A stretch of DNA of 64,000 nucleotides from Nocardia sputorum (GCF_027924405.1 NZ_AP026978.1:62001-126000), one strand, 5' to 3'. Positions 1 to 8,986 are shown, counted from the first letter of the stretch. Notes: generated from the sequence alone by a model not told the origin. Numbers and translations: made by a program.

Positions 1-1568
1 GCGACCCACAGGGCCGTGCCGGTCAGCTCGTTGTCGTCGTCGTCCTCGGCGGCGTTGGGCAGCGGCCACGGCAGCGCGTCCCGGTCGACCTTGCCGGAGG
101 TACGGGTGGGCAGCTCGTCGACCACGGCGAGCCGGGGCACCAGCGGCGCCGGAAGGCGCTCGGCGAGGACGGCGCGCGCGGCCTTGGCATCGAAGTCCGG
201 GCCGGGCCCGGTCAGATAGCCGACCAGAAGCTTGTTGCCGGCCTTGGTGGTTCGAATGGCTGCCGCCGCACCCGTGACGCCGGGCAGATGCTGCAGAGCG
301 TTGTCGATCTCACCGAGTTCGATGCGCCGTCCACCCAGCTTGATCTGATCGTCGGCGCGGCCGAGGAAAACGAGGCCGGCGCTGTCGTTGCGCACCAGGT
401 CACCGCTGCGGTATGCGCGCTCCCAGCCGACGGAGGGCAGTGGCGCGTATTTCTCGGCGTCCTTGACCGGGTCGAGATAGCGCGCGAGACCGACGCCGCC
501 GATCACCAACTCCCCGGATTCGCCCTCCGCCACCGGGTTACCCGCCTGGTCCACCACCACCAGGTCCCAGCCGTTGAGCGGCAGGCCGATCCGGATCGGC
601 CATCGACCGTCCAACCGTGCGGCGCAGGCGACGACCGTGGCTTCCGTAGGGCCATAGGTATTCCACACCTCGCGCGCCGAATCGCCGTTGCCCGCCAGAC
701 GCTCGGCGAGTTCCGGCGGGACGGCCTCGCCGCCGAAGATGAGCAGCCGCACCGCCTCCAGGGCCTCGACCGGCCAGGTCGCCGCCAGGGTCGGGACGGT
801 CGAGACCACGCTGATCTCCCGCCGCACCAGCCAGGGACCGAGATCCGCGCCGGTGCGCACCAACTCGCGCGGAGCAGGCACCAGACAGGCGCCGTTGCGC
901 CAGGCCAGCCACATCTCCTCGCAGGACGCGTCGAACGCGACCGACAGCCCCGCGAGCACCCGGTCACCGGGACCGATCGGAGCGTCGCGGAGAAACAGGT
1001 CGGCTTCGGCGTCGACGAAGGCGGCCGCGTTGCGATGGGTGACGGCAACGCCTTTCGGCGTGCCGGTGGAACCGGAGGTGAAGATGATCCAGGCGTCGTC
1101 GCCGGGGCTGGGCAGCGTCGACCAGGTCTGCTCGCGCTGCTGCTCGGCCGCGCGGATACCCGCGGCCGTGGTCTCGATGCCCGCCACAGTCACGATCGCG
1201 GTGACCTGCGCCTCGCCGAAGACCAGCTGCGCGCGCTCGTCCGGGTCGTCCGCGTCGACCGGCACGTACGCGGCGCCGGAGTACAGGACGGCGAGGATGG
1301 TCACGTAGAGCCCGCGGGTGCCCGACGGCATGCGCACGCCGACCCGATCGCCCGGTCGCACGCCCGCCGTGGCGAGACGCGCCATGGTCTTCTCGATCTC
1401 GACGACCAGCTCCAGATAGGTCAGCACCACGTCGCCGTCGTCGATGGCGGGGGCATCGGGATGGGCGAGCGCCGTCGCGGTCAGGATGTCGACGAGCGTC
1501 CTCGGTCCTGGTGCGCGGTCGCCGCGCGACAACGGGCGCGCCGGCGCGTCGACGTCTGTCTCGAGCAT
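1..1568 (-). CDS. Pls/PosA-type non-ribosomal peptide synthetase, adenylation domain (C-terminus outside window)
   Basis: The visible 522 residues form one AMP-binding adenylation domain, which activates a carboxylic or amino acid as acyl-AMP. Core motifs run in order: the P-loop TSGSTGTPKG, NTYGPTEAT, YRSGDL, LGRADDQIKLGGRR with the invariant K, and the A10 motif PTRTSGKVDRDA with the catalytic Lys. There is no condensation domain in front. The opening (LSRGDRAPGPRTLVDIL, then HPDAPAIDDG) resembles Pls/PosA poly-amino-acid synthetases, which carry a carrier domain and membrane domains after adenylation; those would lie beyond base 1. ATG at 1568 follows GGGAGG; an in-frame ATG at 1589 is possible. 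The substrate cannot be deduced by eye. Confidence 0.75.
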   Translation of the reverse strand, partial: MLETDVDAPARPLSRGDRAPGPRTLVDILTATALAHPDAPAIDDGDVVLTYLELVVEIEKTMARLATAGVRPGDRVGVRMPSGTRGLYVTILAVLYSGAAYVPVDADDPDERAQLVFGEAQVTAIVTVAGIETTAAGIRAAEQQREQTWSTLPSPGDDAWIIFTSGSTGTPKGVAVTHRNAAAFVDAEADLFLRDAPIGPGDRVLAGLSVAFDASCEEMWLAWRNGACLVPAPRELVRTGADLGPWLVRREISVVSTVPTLAATWPVEALEAVRLLIFGGEAVPPELAERLAGNGDSAREVWNTYGPTEATVVACAARLDGRWPIRIGLPLNGWDLVVVDQAGNPVAEGESGELVIGGVGLARYLDPVKDAEKYAPLPSVGWERAYRSGDLVRNDSAGLVFLGRADDQIKLGGRRIELGEIDNALQHLPGVTGAAAAIRTTKAGNKLLVGYLTGPGPDFDAKAARAVLAERLPAPLVPRLAVVDELPTRTSGKVDRDALPWPLPNAAEDDDDNELTGTALWV

Positions 1569-2179
1569 GGTGCTCTGCGCACCTCCCATCGACTTGCCTC
1601 ACACTTTCGGCGTTGTTGTGCCATATCTGGGTTACCAAAGGGCAAACGCCGCGATGGCCAGTTGTCCACGGTACCCGGGGTTGTCGTCGTCTGTTGTTCA
1701 CCGGACCGGTCGTCGGATCGACCGGTGCCGTGCTCGTTGTTGCAGGTGGGCCGGGTATTCGCCGCTCACGCAGGGCAACCCGCTGGTCGAGGGATCGTCC
1801 TCGCGTTCGCCGGGAGATCGCTGGAGCTGAAGTGTGATTCCGCTCATCGAAGCGGCGCGAACTCCGCCGTGTTGCCGGGCTCGCGGCGGCGTGTTCAACC
1901 GGTCGCGGAGGAAGTCCGACCAGGCGTGCGCCGATCGGGTCAGCCCGCCGAAGCAGGCTCGGTGAAGGGCGGCGGGAAGTCACGTCGCGGTATCGCACTC
2001 GCCTCGGCCCAGCGGTAACCGGCGAGCGAACCGAGCCGGGTGTGCCTCCGGACGGGTGCCGGTGGCCGAGCGCCGCGCCGCGTCCCGCGGCTCGCGTGTC
2101 ATCGTGGGGGTGCTTGTAATGGCTCGCGCGCAGTGGTTATCTCCACGCGGTGCTCGTGGGGACTCGGGGTCGAACGTGG
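1569..2179. other. Intergenic region without recognisable gene
   Basis: About 600 bases lie between the divergent synthetase and the riboswitch-controlled aminotransferase. Open frames here are extensions of frames from neighbouring genes with no family resemblance. I see no tRNA, repeat or convincing hairpin; promoters for both flanking genes are expected in it. Confidence 0.5.
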
Positions 2180-2209
2180 TTGACAGTGCCGGGGCGCTTC
2201 TGCCACTCT
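2180..2209 (+). promoter_or_regulatory. Candidate promoter for the SAM-IV riboswitch transcript
   Basis: TTGACA at 2180-2185 is followed after 18 bp by the weak -10 CACTCT at 2204-2209. Transcription would start a few bases before the riboswitch aptamer. Confidence 0.4.
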
Positions 2210-2216
2210 CGGGTCA

Positions 2217-2330
2217 GGTCATGAGTGCCAGCGCGAAGCCCCGGCTTGCTGGCCGGCAACCCTCCTCCGCGGTGGGGTGCTCCGGGTGACGACCCGGCCG
2301 CCGCCCGACCGGGCGCGGCAAGCGCGGACT
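2217..2330 (+). promoter_or_regulatory. SAM-IV riboswitch
   Basis: This 5' leader matches the actinobacterial SAM-IV aptamer closely. It opens with GGTCATGAGTGCCAGC, then has AAGCCCCGGCTTGCTGGCC, the SAM-binding core GGCAACCCTCC, the GGTGGGGTGC segment, the closing strand GGGTGACGACC, and the pseudoknot tail GCGGCAAGCGCGG. It ends about 48 bases before the aminotransferase start. SAM-IV elements bind S-adenosylmethionine and usually turn down sulfur amino acid genes. The gene control step (termination or translation) is not obvious here. Confidence 0.87.
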
Positions 2331-2377
2331 CGACGAATCATTCGATCGCGGGTCCTCTAGCCGACGGGATTCACGTG

Positions 2378-3697
2378 ATGACTACTGCTGTCGACAACAC
2401 CTGTGCCGCCCTCGCCCGAGTCTCCGGTGACGAACTGCGCGTGCCCCTGGTGCAGGGCGGAACCGCGACCTACGCCAACTTCGACTACGCGGCGAGCGCA
2501 CCGGCATTGGCCCAGGTCACCGACCGGGTGCAGCAGCTGCTGCCGTTCTACGCCAGCGTGCATCGCGGCGCGGGCTACGCCTCCCGGATCTCCACCGAGT
2601 GCTACGAGGCCGCCCGCGGGTCGGTCTCCCGCTTCCTCGACGCCGCCGACGATCAGGTGGTGGTCTTCACCCGCAACACCACCGACTCGCTGAATCTGCT
2701 CGCGTCCTGCGTCCCCGGCGACACCGTGGTGCTCGACATCGAGCACCACGCCAACTTCCTGCCCTGGACCAGGCGGGGCAGGCGCGTCGTGCGGGCCGCG
2801 GGCACGGTCGAGGAGACCATCGGCAGGCTGGTCGCCGAACTGTGCAGCAGGCCCGCCGCATTGCTCGCCGTGACCGGTGCGTCGAACGTGACCGGTGAGG
2901 TGCTGCCGCTGGAGCGGCTGGCCACCATCGCGCATCAGTGCGGCGCCCGGATCCTCGTGGACGCGGCTCAGCTGGCGCCGCATCGGCGGATCAGTCTGCG
3001 CGACACGGGAATCGACTACCTGGCGTTCTCCGGGCACAAGCTCTACGCGCCGTTCGGCGCGGGTGTGCTGGTGGGCAAGCGGGATTGGCTCGATGCGGCG
3101 CGGCCCTACCTGGCGGGTGGCGGCGCGGTTCGGGAGGTGCGCACCGACGAGGCCGAATGGGCGCCCGCGCCGCAGCGGCACGAAGCCGGGTCGCCGAACG
3201 TGCTCGGCGCCGCCGCGTTGGCCGCCGCCTGTGACGCGCTCGGTGCCATCGACGCCGAAACCCTTGCCGCGCACGAACACCGGCTCGCCGACCGCCTCCG
3301 CGACGGCTTGGCCGCGATTCCCGGCGTCCAGCTGTTGCGCATCTGGACCGACAGCCTCGACTCCGTCGGCATCGTCGCGTTCACCCTCGACGACTTCGCC
3401 CCCGGCCACGTCGCCGCCTATCTCTCCGCCGAACACGGCATCGGCGTCCGCGACGGTCGCTTCTGCGCCCACCCCCTGCTCACCCGCCTCGGTTTGGACG
3501 GCGCGCTGCGCGCCAGCATCGGCCTCGGCACCACCTCCGCCGACGTGGACCGCCTGATCGAGGCGATCGCCACCCTCGCGCGCACGGGCACCACCTGGAA
3601 TTACGCCACCGAGAACGGTGTCTGGAACCCCACCCCGGAAACGCGCCCCTTCACCTCCACCGCCCCCACCGGCGCGGCCCCCTGCCTGATCGGCTGA
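2378..3697 (+). CDS. Class V aminotransferase / cysteine desulfurase-like (SufS-type) PLP enzyme
   Basis: A 439-residue fold-type I PLP enzyme. The Schiff-base lysine is K221 in FSGHKLYAPFG, and DAAQLAPH is the PLP-pyridine Asp region. GVRDGRFCAHPL aligns with the SufS active-site loop (VRTGHHCAQPL), giving a candidate catalytic cysteine at C363. Cysteine desulfurases take sulfur from cysteine as a persulfide, but this protein is not next to any suf or isc gene, so the true substrate is open. The SAM-IV riboswitch in its leader ties it to sulfur amino acid metabolism. Start chosen at ATG 2378; GTG at 2375 is also in frame. Confidence 0.85.
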   Translation: MTTAVDNTCAALARVSGDELRVPLVQGGTATYANFDYAASAPALAQVTDRVQQLLPFYASVHRGAGYASRISTECYEAARGSVSRFLDAADDQVVVFTRNTTDSLNLLASCVPGDTVVLDIEHHANFLPWTRRGRRVVRAAGTVEETIGRLVAELCSRPAALLAVTGASNVTGEVLPLERLATIAHQCGARILVDAAQLAPHRRISLRDTGIDYLAFSGHKLYAPFGAGVLVGKRDWLDAARPYLAGGGAVREVRTDEAEWAPAPQRHEAGSPNVLGAAALAAACDALGAIDAETLAAHEHRLADRLRDGLAAIPGVQLLRIWTDSLDSVGIVAFTLDDFAPGHVAAYLSAEHGIGVRDGRFCAHPLLTRLGLDGALRASIGLGTTSADVDRLIEAIATLARTGTTWNYATENGVWNPTPETRPFTSTAPTGAAPCLIG

Positions 3698-3715
3698 GGA
3701 CGCGCACTCCGCGGG

Positions 3716-4267
3716 TCAGTCGCCGAGGGCGGTGGGCCGGTAGTAGCGGCCGTTGTAGTACAGCAGTGGTGCGGCGGCGGGCTTCTCGTCGGTGTTGTCG
3801 TGGACCCGGGTGACCAAGCCGACGACGAAGGTGTGGTCGCCGATGGGGATCAGCTGGTGCACGGTGGCGCGCAGCCAGATGGGGGTGCCGTGCAGGACCG
3901 GTTCGCCGGTGTCGAGGGTGGTCCACAGGCTGCGGTCGGCGAAACGCTCCTCGGCGGTGCGGGAGAACCGGTGGGCCAGGTGCTGCTGGTGTTCGCCGAG
4001 GAAGTGGATCACGACGGACGCGGCGTCCAGCATGGCGGACAGGCTGGAGGAGGTGTGCGCGATGTTGAACGACACCAGCGGCGGGTCCAGCGACAGTGAG
4101 GCGAAGGAGGTCGCGGTGAAGCCGACCGGCCCCCGTAGCGAAGTCAGCGTGACGACGGTGACACCGGCCGGGTAGTGGCGCATGGAGGCGCGATACTGCT
4201 CCGCGGTGATGCCGCTCAGATCATCGGGGACCCGCAGATCCGTTTCGGGTCGTGGTGCGTCGGTCAC
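3716..4267 (-). CDS. Flavin reductase-like FMN-binding protein
   Basis: 183 residues of the flavin reductase split-barrel family: [35 protein letters not shown] and the C-terminal [10 protein letters not shown] are typical. Members reduce FMN or FAD with NAD(P)H, often as the partner of two-component monooxygenases. No monooxygenase is adjacent, so the partner is unknown. It is convergent with the SufS-like gene, whose stop is only 18 bp away. Confidence 0.85.
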   Translation of the reverse strand: MTDAPRPETDLRVPDDLSGITAEQYRASMRHYPAGVTVVTLTSLRGPVGFTATSFASLSLDPPLVSFNIAHTSSSLSAMLDAASVVIHFLGEHQQHLAHRFSRTAEERFADRSLWTTLDTGEPVLHGTPIWLRATVHQLIPIGDHTFVVGLVTRVHDNTDEKPAAAPLLYYNGRYYRPTALGD

Positions 4268-4403
4268 ACCACGAAACTACGCCCCACTCAGGCCCGCGAG
4301 TGGCGGCATACGTCGTCCCACGGTCGGCACGCGGCTGGCCGGTGACTTTCCCGCAACGGCAGCGAGGCGCGCCCCTGGCGGCGTCCGGTGTGATTCGCGC
4401 GAG

Positions 4404-4880
4404 TCAGTCGACATCGATGGGGAGTCCCGCCGTGATGCGCAGCAACTCCGGGAACGAGGTCCGGAAGATGGTGTTCGGATGCCCGCCCGCGGCCCAGAGT
4501 TCGCGGTGGCGCGCCAGCGCGTTGTCCACCCACGTAGGCAGATTGGTCGGGTGGCCGACCGGTGCGACACCGCCGATCGGCTGGCCGGTCGCTCGGCGCA
4601 CCATGTCGGCGGAGGCGCGGGTCAGCGTGCCCTCCAGGCGCGCGCCGGTCTTCGCCAAGTCGACTTGATGCGCCCCCGAGACCAGCAGTAGCACCGGGTC
4701 GTCGTCGAGCAGGAACACCAGGGACTTCGTGATCGCCCCCACGTCGACGCCGAGCGCTCGCGCGGCGTCCGCGGCGGTATGCGTCGGCTCCGGCTGGGCG
4801 ACGATGAGACCGTGATGACCTCGGGAGATGAGGGTGTCCGCGACCCGGCAGGCGACCGGTGGCAATGACGACCTGCGCAT
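4404..4880 (-). CDS. YbaK/EbsC-family aminoacyl-tRNA deacylase
   Basis: 158 residues matching the YbaK/ProX editing fold: TAADAARALGVDVGAITKSLVF with the family lysine, then DLAKTGARL and GQPIGGVAPVGH. Members hydrolyse mischarged tRNA such as Cys-tRNAPro or Ala-tRNAPro. It is a free-standing single domain. The exact tRNA substrate cannot be called. Same strand as the next small gene but separated by about 54 bp. Confidence 0.85.
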   Translation of the reverse strand: MRRSSLPPVACRVADTLISRGHHGLIVAQPEPTHTAADAARALGVDVGAITKSLVFLLDDDPVLLLVSGAHQVDLAKTGARLEGTLTRASADMVRRATGQPIGGVAPVGHPTNLPTWVDNALARHRELWAAGGHPNTIFRTSFPELLRITAGLPIDVD

Positions 4881-4934
4881 CTCACCAGGGTAGAGCGAGT
4901 GCGGGCGGTATGCCGGGCGAGTCGCGCGGTCCGT

Positions 4935-5255
4935 TCAGTATTCCGGGTAGCCCTCGGGCGGCCCGAGCATTCCGGCGATCTGCGCGCGGGTGATGCGCGC
5001 GAGTTCCGTCACGTCGGGCGCGGAGACCGATTCGTGCGCAACGGCTTCGAAGGCGCGCTCGAGATCGCGCTGGGAGAGTGCGAGCAATTCGACGTCCGCC
5101 ATGTTCAGCAGTGCGTCGTGATCCGGGTAGGGGCGGGCGTCGGCCAGTCGCTCCGCCCACGTGACATTGCAGCAGCATTCGTACAGTGCGTGAATCGCGC
5201 GACCGCGCGGCAATTCGTTGAACCGGTCCAGGCCGATTCCCCGGTGCATCAGCAT
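4935..5255 (-). CDS. Short OHCU-decarboxylase-like protein (N-terminal half only)
   Basis: 106 residues. The N-terminus (IGLDRFNELPRGRAIHALYE, CCCNVTW, AERLADARPYPDHDALL) resembles 2-oxo-4-hydroxy-4-carboxy-5-ureidoimidazoline decarboxylase of the urate pathway. Full-length members are about 160-170 residues and carry a HPxIG motif, which is absent; the C-terminus is unrelated and short. So it may be a decayed or repurposed relative rather than an active enzyme. ATG at 5255 follows GGAGAA at good spacing; an upstream in-frame ATG at 5333 lacks a clear site. No other urate genes are nearby. Confidence 0.6.
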   Translation of the reverse strand: MLMHRGIGLDRFNELPRGRAIHALYECCCNVTWAERLADARPYPDHDALLNMADVELLALSQRDLERAFEAVAHESVSAPDVTELARITRAQIAGMLGPPEGYPEY

Positions 5256-5448
5256 GAGCTTCTCCGAACCCGATGACTGAGGTTTGCCGATGGGACAATG
5301 ATCCGTCGTCGCCGTCGCGCGGAACCAGCGCACCGCCGGCGAATTTGCACAGGATTAACACGCTAGGCGATTTTCCCGGCGAGCCCGGCAGCCACGCAGG
5401 TCACCGGGTCGGGACACGGGCTCCACTCTGTCTCGATACGCTGTACAA

Positions 5449-6270
5449 ATGACAGATTGGCAGGCTTTCACCGTCGAAACCAAGGATCACGTCGCGCAGG
5501 TGACGTTGATCGGCCCCGGCAAGGGCAACGCGATGGGTCCCGACTTCTGGCGCGAGCTGCCGGAGGTGTTCCAGGAGCTGGACGCCGACCCCGAGGTGCG
5601 GGCGATCGTGCTGACCGGGTCGGGCAAGCATTTCTCCTACGGCCTGGACCTGCCCGCGATGAGCGGCACGTTCGGCCCGCTGCTGGCCGATCGCGCCCTG
5701 GCCGCGCCGCGCACCGACTTCCTCACCGAGGTGCGCAAGATGCAGGCATCGATCACGGCCGTGGCGGACTGCCGCAAGCCGGTGATCGCGGCGGTGTCCG
5801 GCTGGTGCATCGGCGGCGGGCTGGACCTCATCGCGGCGGCCGACATCCGCTACGCCAGCGCGGAGGCCAAGTTCAGCCTGCGTGAGGCCAAGGTCGCGAT
5901 CGTCGCCGACGTGGGCTCGCTGCACCGGCTACCCGGCATCATCGGCGAGGGGCACCTGCGTGAGCTCGCCTACACCGGCAAGGACATCGACGCCGCTCGC
6001 GCGGAGAAGATCGGTTTGGTCAACGATGTCCTCCCGGACCAGGAGGCGGCGCTGGACGCGGCGCACGCCACCGCACGCGAGATCGCCGCGAACCCGCCGC
6101 TGGTGGTGCCAGGCGTCAAGGACGTGCTGGATCAGCGGCGCAAGGACGAGATCGCCGCTGGACTGCGCTACGTCTCCGCGTGGAATGCCGCGTTCCTGCC
6201 CTCGGAGGACCTCACCGAGGCGATCAAGGCCGTCTTCGAGAAGCGCACGCCGGAATTCCGCGGCCAGTGA
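5449..6270 (+). CDS. Crotonase-family enoyl-CoA hydratase/dienoyl-CoA isomerase (EchA21-like)
   Basis: 273 residues with the crotonase fold: KHFSYGLDLPAM forms the first oxyanion segment and GWCIGGGLDLIAAADIRYAS the second. REAKVAIVADVGSLHRLPG has the Glu and Asp seen in ECH1-type delta3,5-delta2,4-dienoyl-CoA isomerases, so isomerase activity is as likely as hydratase. It resembles M. tuberculosis EchA21. Likely a fatty acid beta-oxidation auxiliary enzyme. It stands alone and a hairpin follows it. Confidence 0.87.
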   Translation: MTDWQAFTVETKDHVAQVTLIGPGKGNAMGPDFWRELPEVFQELDADPEVRAIVLTGSGKHFSYGLDLPAMSGTFGPLLADRALAAPRTDFLTEVRKMQASITAVADCRKPVIAAVSGWCIGGGLDLIAAADIRYASAEAKFSLREAKVAIVADVGSLHRLPGIIGEGHLRELAYTGKDIDAARAEKIGLVNDVLPDQEAALDAAHATAREIAANPPLVVPGVKDVLDQRRKDEIAAGLRYVSAWNAAFLPSEDLTEAIKAVFEKRTPEFRGQ

Positions 6271-6331
6271 CACCGGCGGCGCGCCCGCACCGGGGGAGCG
6301 CGCCGTGCCGAGCCCCAAGGGTGGGTATCGA

Positions 6332-6375
6332 GGGTGGGCAAGGTGATTCGCCTCAGGGTTGCCTTGCCCTCACCC
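6332..6375 (+). terminator. Hairpin after the crotonase gene
   Basis: GGGCAAGG at 6336-6343 pairs perfectly with CCTTGCCC at 6362-6369, and GGGT/ACCC lengthens the stem across a small bulge. There is no T-run. It could terminate the crotonase transcript or act upstream of the small secreted-protein gene. Confidence 0.4.
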
Positions 6376-6456
6376 TAGGGGTGGCTGTGCGGGGCGCCGA
6401 TCGTCCATATCGTTTGTGACGTCGGAAATTTCGCCTCGCATTCAGGAGCAAGAACA

Positions 6457-6699
6457 ATGCGTATCAAGTCCTTCCTCGCCGCTGGTCTGCTGGCCACCGC
6501 CGCCGTCGCCGGGGTGTCGACGGCTGCATCGGCCTCGGCCGCGCCGGTTTACCAGGAGGTCGCCTACGGCGGCACCTACGTCGGCACCTACGCCACGCTG
6601 AGCGCATGCCGGGCCGACGGCGAATCGCCGAGCACCGGCGGCTACTACTGGGAGTGCATCGAGTCCTGGGACGGCTGGGACCTGTACATCTACTACTGA
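6457..6699 (+). CDS. Small secreted two-cysteine protein
   Basis: 80 residues with a clear Sec signal peptide: MRIKS, a hydrophobic A/L/V segment, then small residues ending ASASA-AP. The mature part is about 50 residues, rich in Tyr, Gly and Trp, with exactly two cysteines (in LSACRADG and YWECIES) that could form one disulfide. AGGAGC precedes the ATG at good spacing and a strong terminator follows, so it is a real monocistronic gene. I do not recognise a family with known function. Confidence 0.8.
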   Translation: MRIKSFLAAGLLATAAVAGVSTAASASAAPVYQEVAYGGTYVGTYATLSACRADGESPSTGGYYWECIESWDGWDLYIYY

Positions 6700-6716
6700 G
6701 CCAACTGACACCGAGA

Positions 6717-6746
6717 AGGGGCATCCGGTATCCGGATGTCCCTTTT
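6717..6746 (+). terminator. Rho-independent terminator
   Basis: GGGCATCCGG and CCGGATGTCC form a near-perfect stem with a tiny loop, followed directly by TTTT at 6743-6746. It ends the small secreted-protein gene and may also serve ppa from the other strand. Confidence 0.8.
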
Positions 6747-6824
6747 CGCCTTTCGCGCCGCGAACGGCAGAGCGGGGAGCCCGGGCCTACCGGACTCCCC
6801 GCTCGCGTTGTGCCCGAAGGGCTT

Positions 6825-7316
6825 TCAGTGCCCGCCCTGATCTTTCAGGCGCTGGATGGACGCTTCCACCTCGGCCTCGGCCTCGGCCCGGCCCACCCAC
6901 TCCGAGCCCTTGACGTACTTGCCGGGCTCCAGGTCCTTGTAGCGCTCGAAGAAGTGCTTGATCGCGGCGAGTTCGAACTCCGGGACGTCCTTCAGATCCT
7001 GGATGTGGTCCCAGCGCGGGTCGCCCGCGGGCACGCACAGGATCTTGTCGTCGCCGCCCGCCTCGTCGGTCATCTTGTACATCGCGACCGGACGGGCCTC
7101 GACGATCACGCCGGGGAACACCGAATCGGGCAGCAGGACCAGCGCGTCCAGCGGGTCACCGTCCTCGCCGAGGGTGTTCTCGATGTAGCCGTAGTCGGCG
7201 GGATAGACCATGGACGTGTACAGGAACCGGTCGAGCCGGACCCGGCCGGTCTCGTGATCGACCTCGTACTTGTTCCGGGAACCCTTCGGGATCTCGATGG
7301 TGACGTCGAACTCCAC
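6825..7316 (-). CDS. ppa: Inorganic pyrophosphatase (family I)
   Basis: 163 residues, almost collinear with M. tuberculosis Ppa (Rv3628). [37 protein letters not shown] and [14 protein letters not shown] contain the metal- and PPi-binding Lys, Tyr, Asp and Glu residues. It hydrolyses pyrophosphate and so drives polymer synthesis. GTG at 7316 preceded by AAGGAGA and giving the usual N-terminus [10 protein letters not shown] is preferred over ATG 7334. It is divergent from dacB, as in mycobacteria. Confidence 0.95.
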   Translation of the reverse strand: MEFDVTIEIPKGSRNKYEVDHETGRVRLDRFLYTSMVYPADYGYIENTLGEDGDPLDALVLLPDSVFPGVIVEARPVAMYKMTDEAGGDDKILCVPAGDPRWDHIQDLKDVPEFELAAIKHFFERYKDLEPGKYVKGSEWVGRAEAEAEVEASIQRLKDQGGH

Positions 7317-7512
7317 GCCATCTCCTTCGTGCATCGGGGCCGAGTCCGGCGACTCGGCTGCTTTTCGGCGACTGCCGACTCGGCCGCTGCGGAGTGTGCC
7401 GACTCGCCAGGTTGTTCAGGGGAACGGTTGCGCAACGAGGATAGTGTGGTCGTCGGGGACATGGGTGCGGCAGGCGGCTGCTGCGGGAATCGGTCAGGAG
7501 AGCGGCGGCGAC

Positions 7513-8973
7513 GTGTTTGGTGGCAACGAGAACATCGGTGGGCTGGCTGCCCGGCGGCGCCGCAACAGATGGATCTGGATCTCGAGCACGATGGTCGTAC
7601 TGATCGTCGCCGCCGCCGTGGCGCTGCTCGCGGTGCGTCCGTGGACCCCTGAGTTCCGGCACGGTGGTCTCACCGTCGCCGCCCCGCCCGATCCGGTCGA
7701 GCCGTCGCCACAGGTCGGCCCGGCCCGGTCCACCGATTCCGCGCCGAGTCCGGCGGGGGTCGCCGCGGCGCTGGCCCCGGTTATCGCCAATCCGGACCTC
7801 GGCGCGTTCGCCGGGCAGGTGACCGACGCGGGCAGCGGGACGGTGCTGTGGAGCGGTGACGCGAACCGGCCGATGATCCCGTCGTCCACCGCGAAGATCC
7901 TCACCGCCGCGGCCGCCTTGCTCACGCTGCCCGTGGAGCACCGGGTGACCACGAAGGTCGTCGCCGGTGCGGCGCCGAACGAAGCGGTGCTGGTCGGCGG
8001 CGGCGATCCGACGCTCACCGCGCAACCGGACGGCAAGGGGTACTACCCGAACGGGCCGCGCCTGTCCGACCTGGTGAACCAGATCAAGTCCGCGGGCCGC
8101 GCGGTGGACACGATCGTCGTCGACATCTCCGCCTACACCGGCCCCACCATGGCGCAGGGCTGGGACCCGGTCGACATCCCCGAGGGTTCCATCGCCCCCA
8201 TCGAGCCGGTGATGATCGACGGCGGTCGCCTGCAGCCGCTGGTCGAGTACTCGCCGCGCACCCCCACGCCCGCGCTGGACGCCGGGCGGCGGCTGGCGAC
8301 CGATCTGGGGCTGGACCCCGCCAAGGTCAGGACGGGTGTCGCGCCCGCAGGCGCCGCCGAGATCGCTTCCGTGCAGTCGGCGCCGCTGCGCGACCGGCTG
8401 CGGGACATGATGGTCTACTCCGACAATGTGCTGGCCGAGACGATCGGCCGGGAGATCGCGACGGCCACCGGCGGCCCGGCGTCCTTCGCCGGTGGGGTCA
8501 CCGCGGTGCGCACGGCGCTGAGCAAGGCCGGTTTCGATCTGTCCGGGCTGGATATGCACGACAGCAGCGGGCTTTCGGTCGACGACCGGATTCCCGCGCG
8601 ATTGCTCGACCGCGTCGTGGCGACCGCGGCCGAGCCCACCGGCGCCACGGCGGTGCAACCGGCCGGTACCAAGGCCAAGCCCGAGACCAACCGGGTCGCG
8701 GCCACCTTGGCGCCGATGCTCGACGCCCTACCGGTCGCGGGCGCAACGGGGTCGCTGACCAGCCGCTACGTCACGCGGGACCGCCAGGGCGCGGGCTGGG
8801 TGCGGGCCAAGACCGGAACTCTGTCGGTCTCCAGCGCGTTGGTCGGGTATGTGCTGGACGCCGATGGGCGGGTGCTGACCTTCGCACTGATGTCGAACGA
8901 TCGACCGCCGGAGGTCAGCAGGCCCGCGTTGGACGCGATCGCAGGCACGCTGCGAAACTGTGGATGCTCCTGA
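7513..8973 (+). CDS. dacB: D-alanyl-D-alanine carboxypeptidase/endopeptidase (PBP4 class)
   Basis: 486 residues, homologous to Rv3627c. An N-terminal membrane anchor follows RRRRNRWIW. The three penicillin-binding motifs are present: SSTAK (SxxK), YSDN (SxN) and AKTGTLS (KTG). The enzyme trims peptidoglycan peptides outside the membrane. The GTG at 7513 lies about 12 bases after AGGAG, which is long; another in-frame GTG at 7444 is possible, so the exact start is uncertain. It leads a same-strand run with the metalloprotease, tilS and hpt. Confidence 0.9.
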   Translation: MFGGNENIGGLAARRRRNRWIWISSTMVVLIVAAAVALLAVRPWTPEFRHGGLTVAAPPDPVEPSPQVGPARSTDSAPSPAGVAAALAPVIANPDLGAFAGQVTDAGSGTVLWSGDANRPMIPSSTAKILTAAAALLTLPVEHRVTTKVVAGAAPNEAVLVGGGDPTLTAQPDGKGYYPNGPRLSDLVNQIKSAGRAVDTIVVDISAYTGPTMAQGWDPVDIPEGSIAPIEPVMIDGGRLQPLVEYSPRTPTPALDAGRRLATDLGLDPAKVRTGVAPAGAAEIASVQSAPLRDRLRDMMVYSDNVLAETIGREIATATGGPASFAGGVTAVRTALSKAGFDLSGLDMHDSSGLSVDDRIPARLLDRVVATAAEPTGATAVQPAGTKAKPETNRVAATLAPMLDALPVAGATGSLTSRYVTRDRQGAGWVRAKTGTLSVSSALVGYVLDADGRVLTFALMSNDRPPEVSRPALDAIAGTLRNCGCS

Positions 8974-8986
8974 CGGGTGGTTGATC

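Noticed and set aside
288..2018. Long plus-strand frame over the synthetase gene
   Set aside because: Arg/Gly/Ala/Asp-rich shadow of the minus-strand adenylation domain, whose core motifs are unambiguous.
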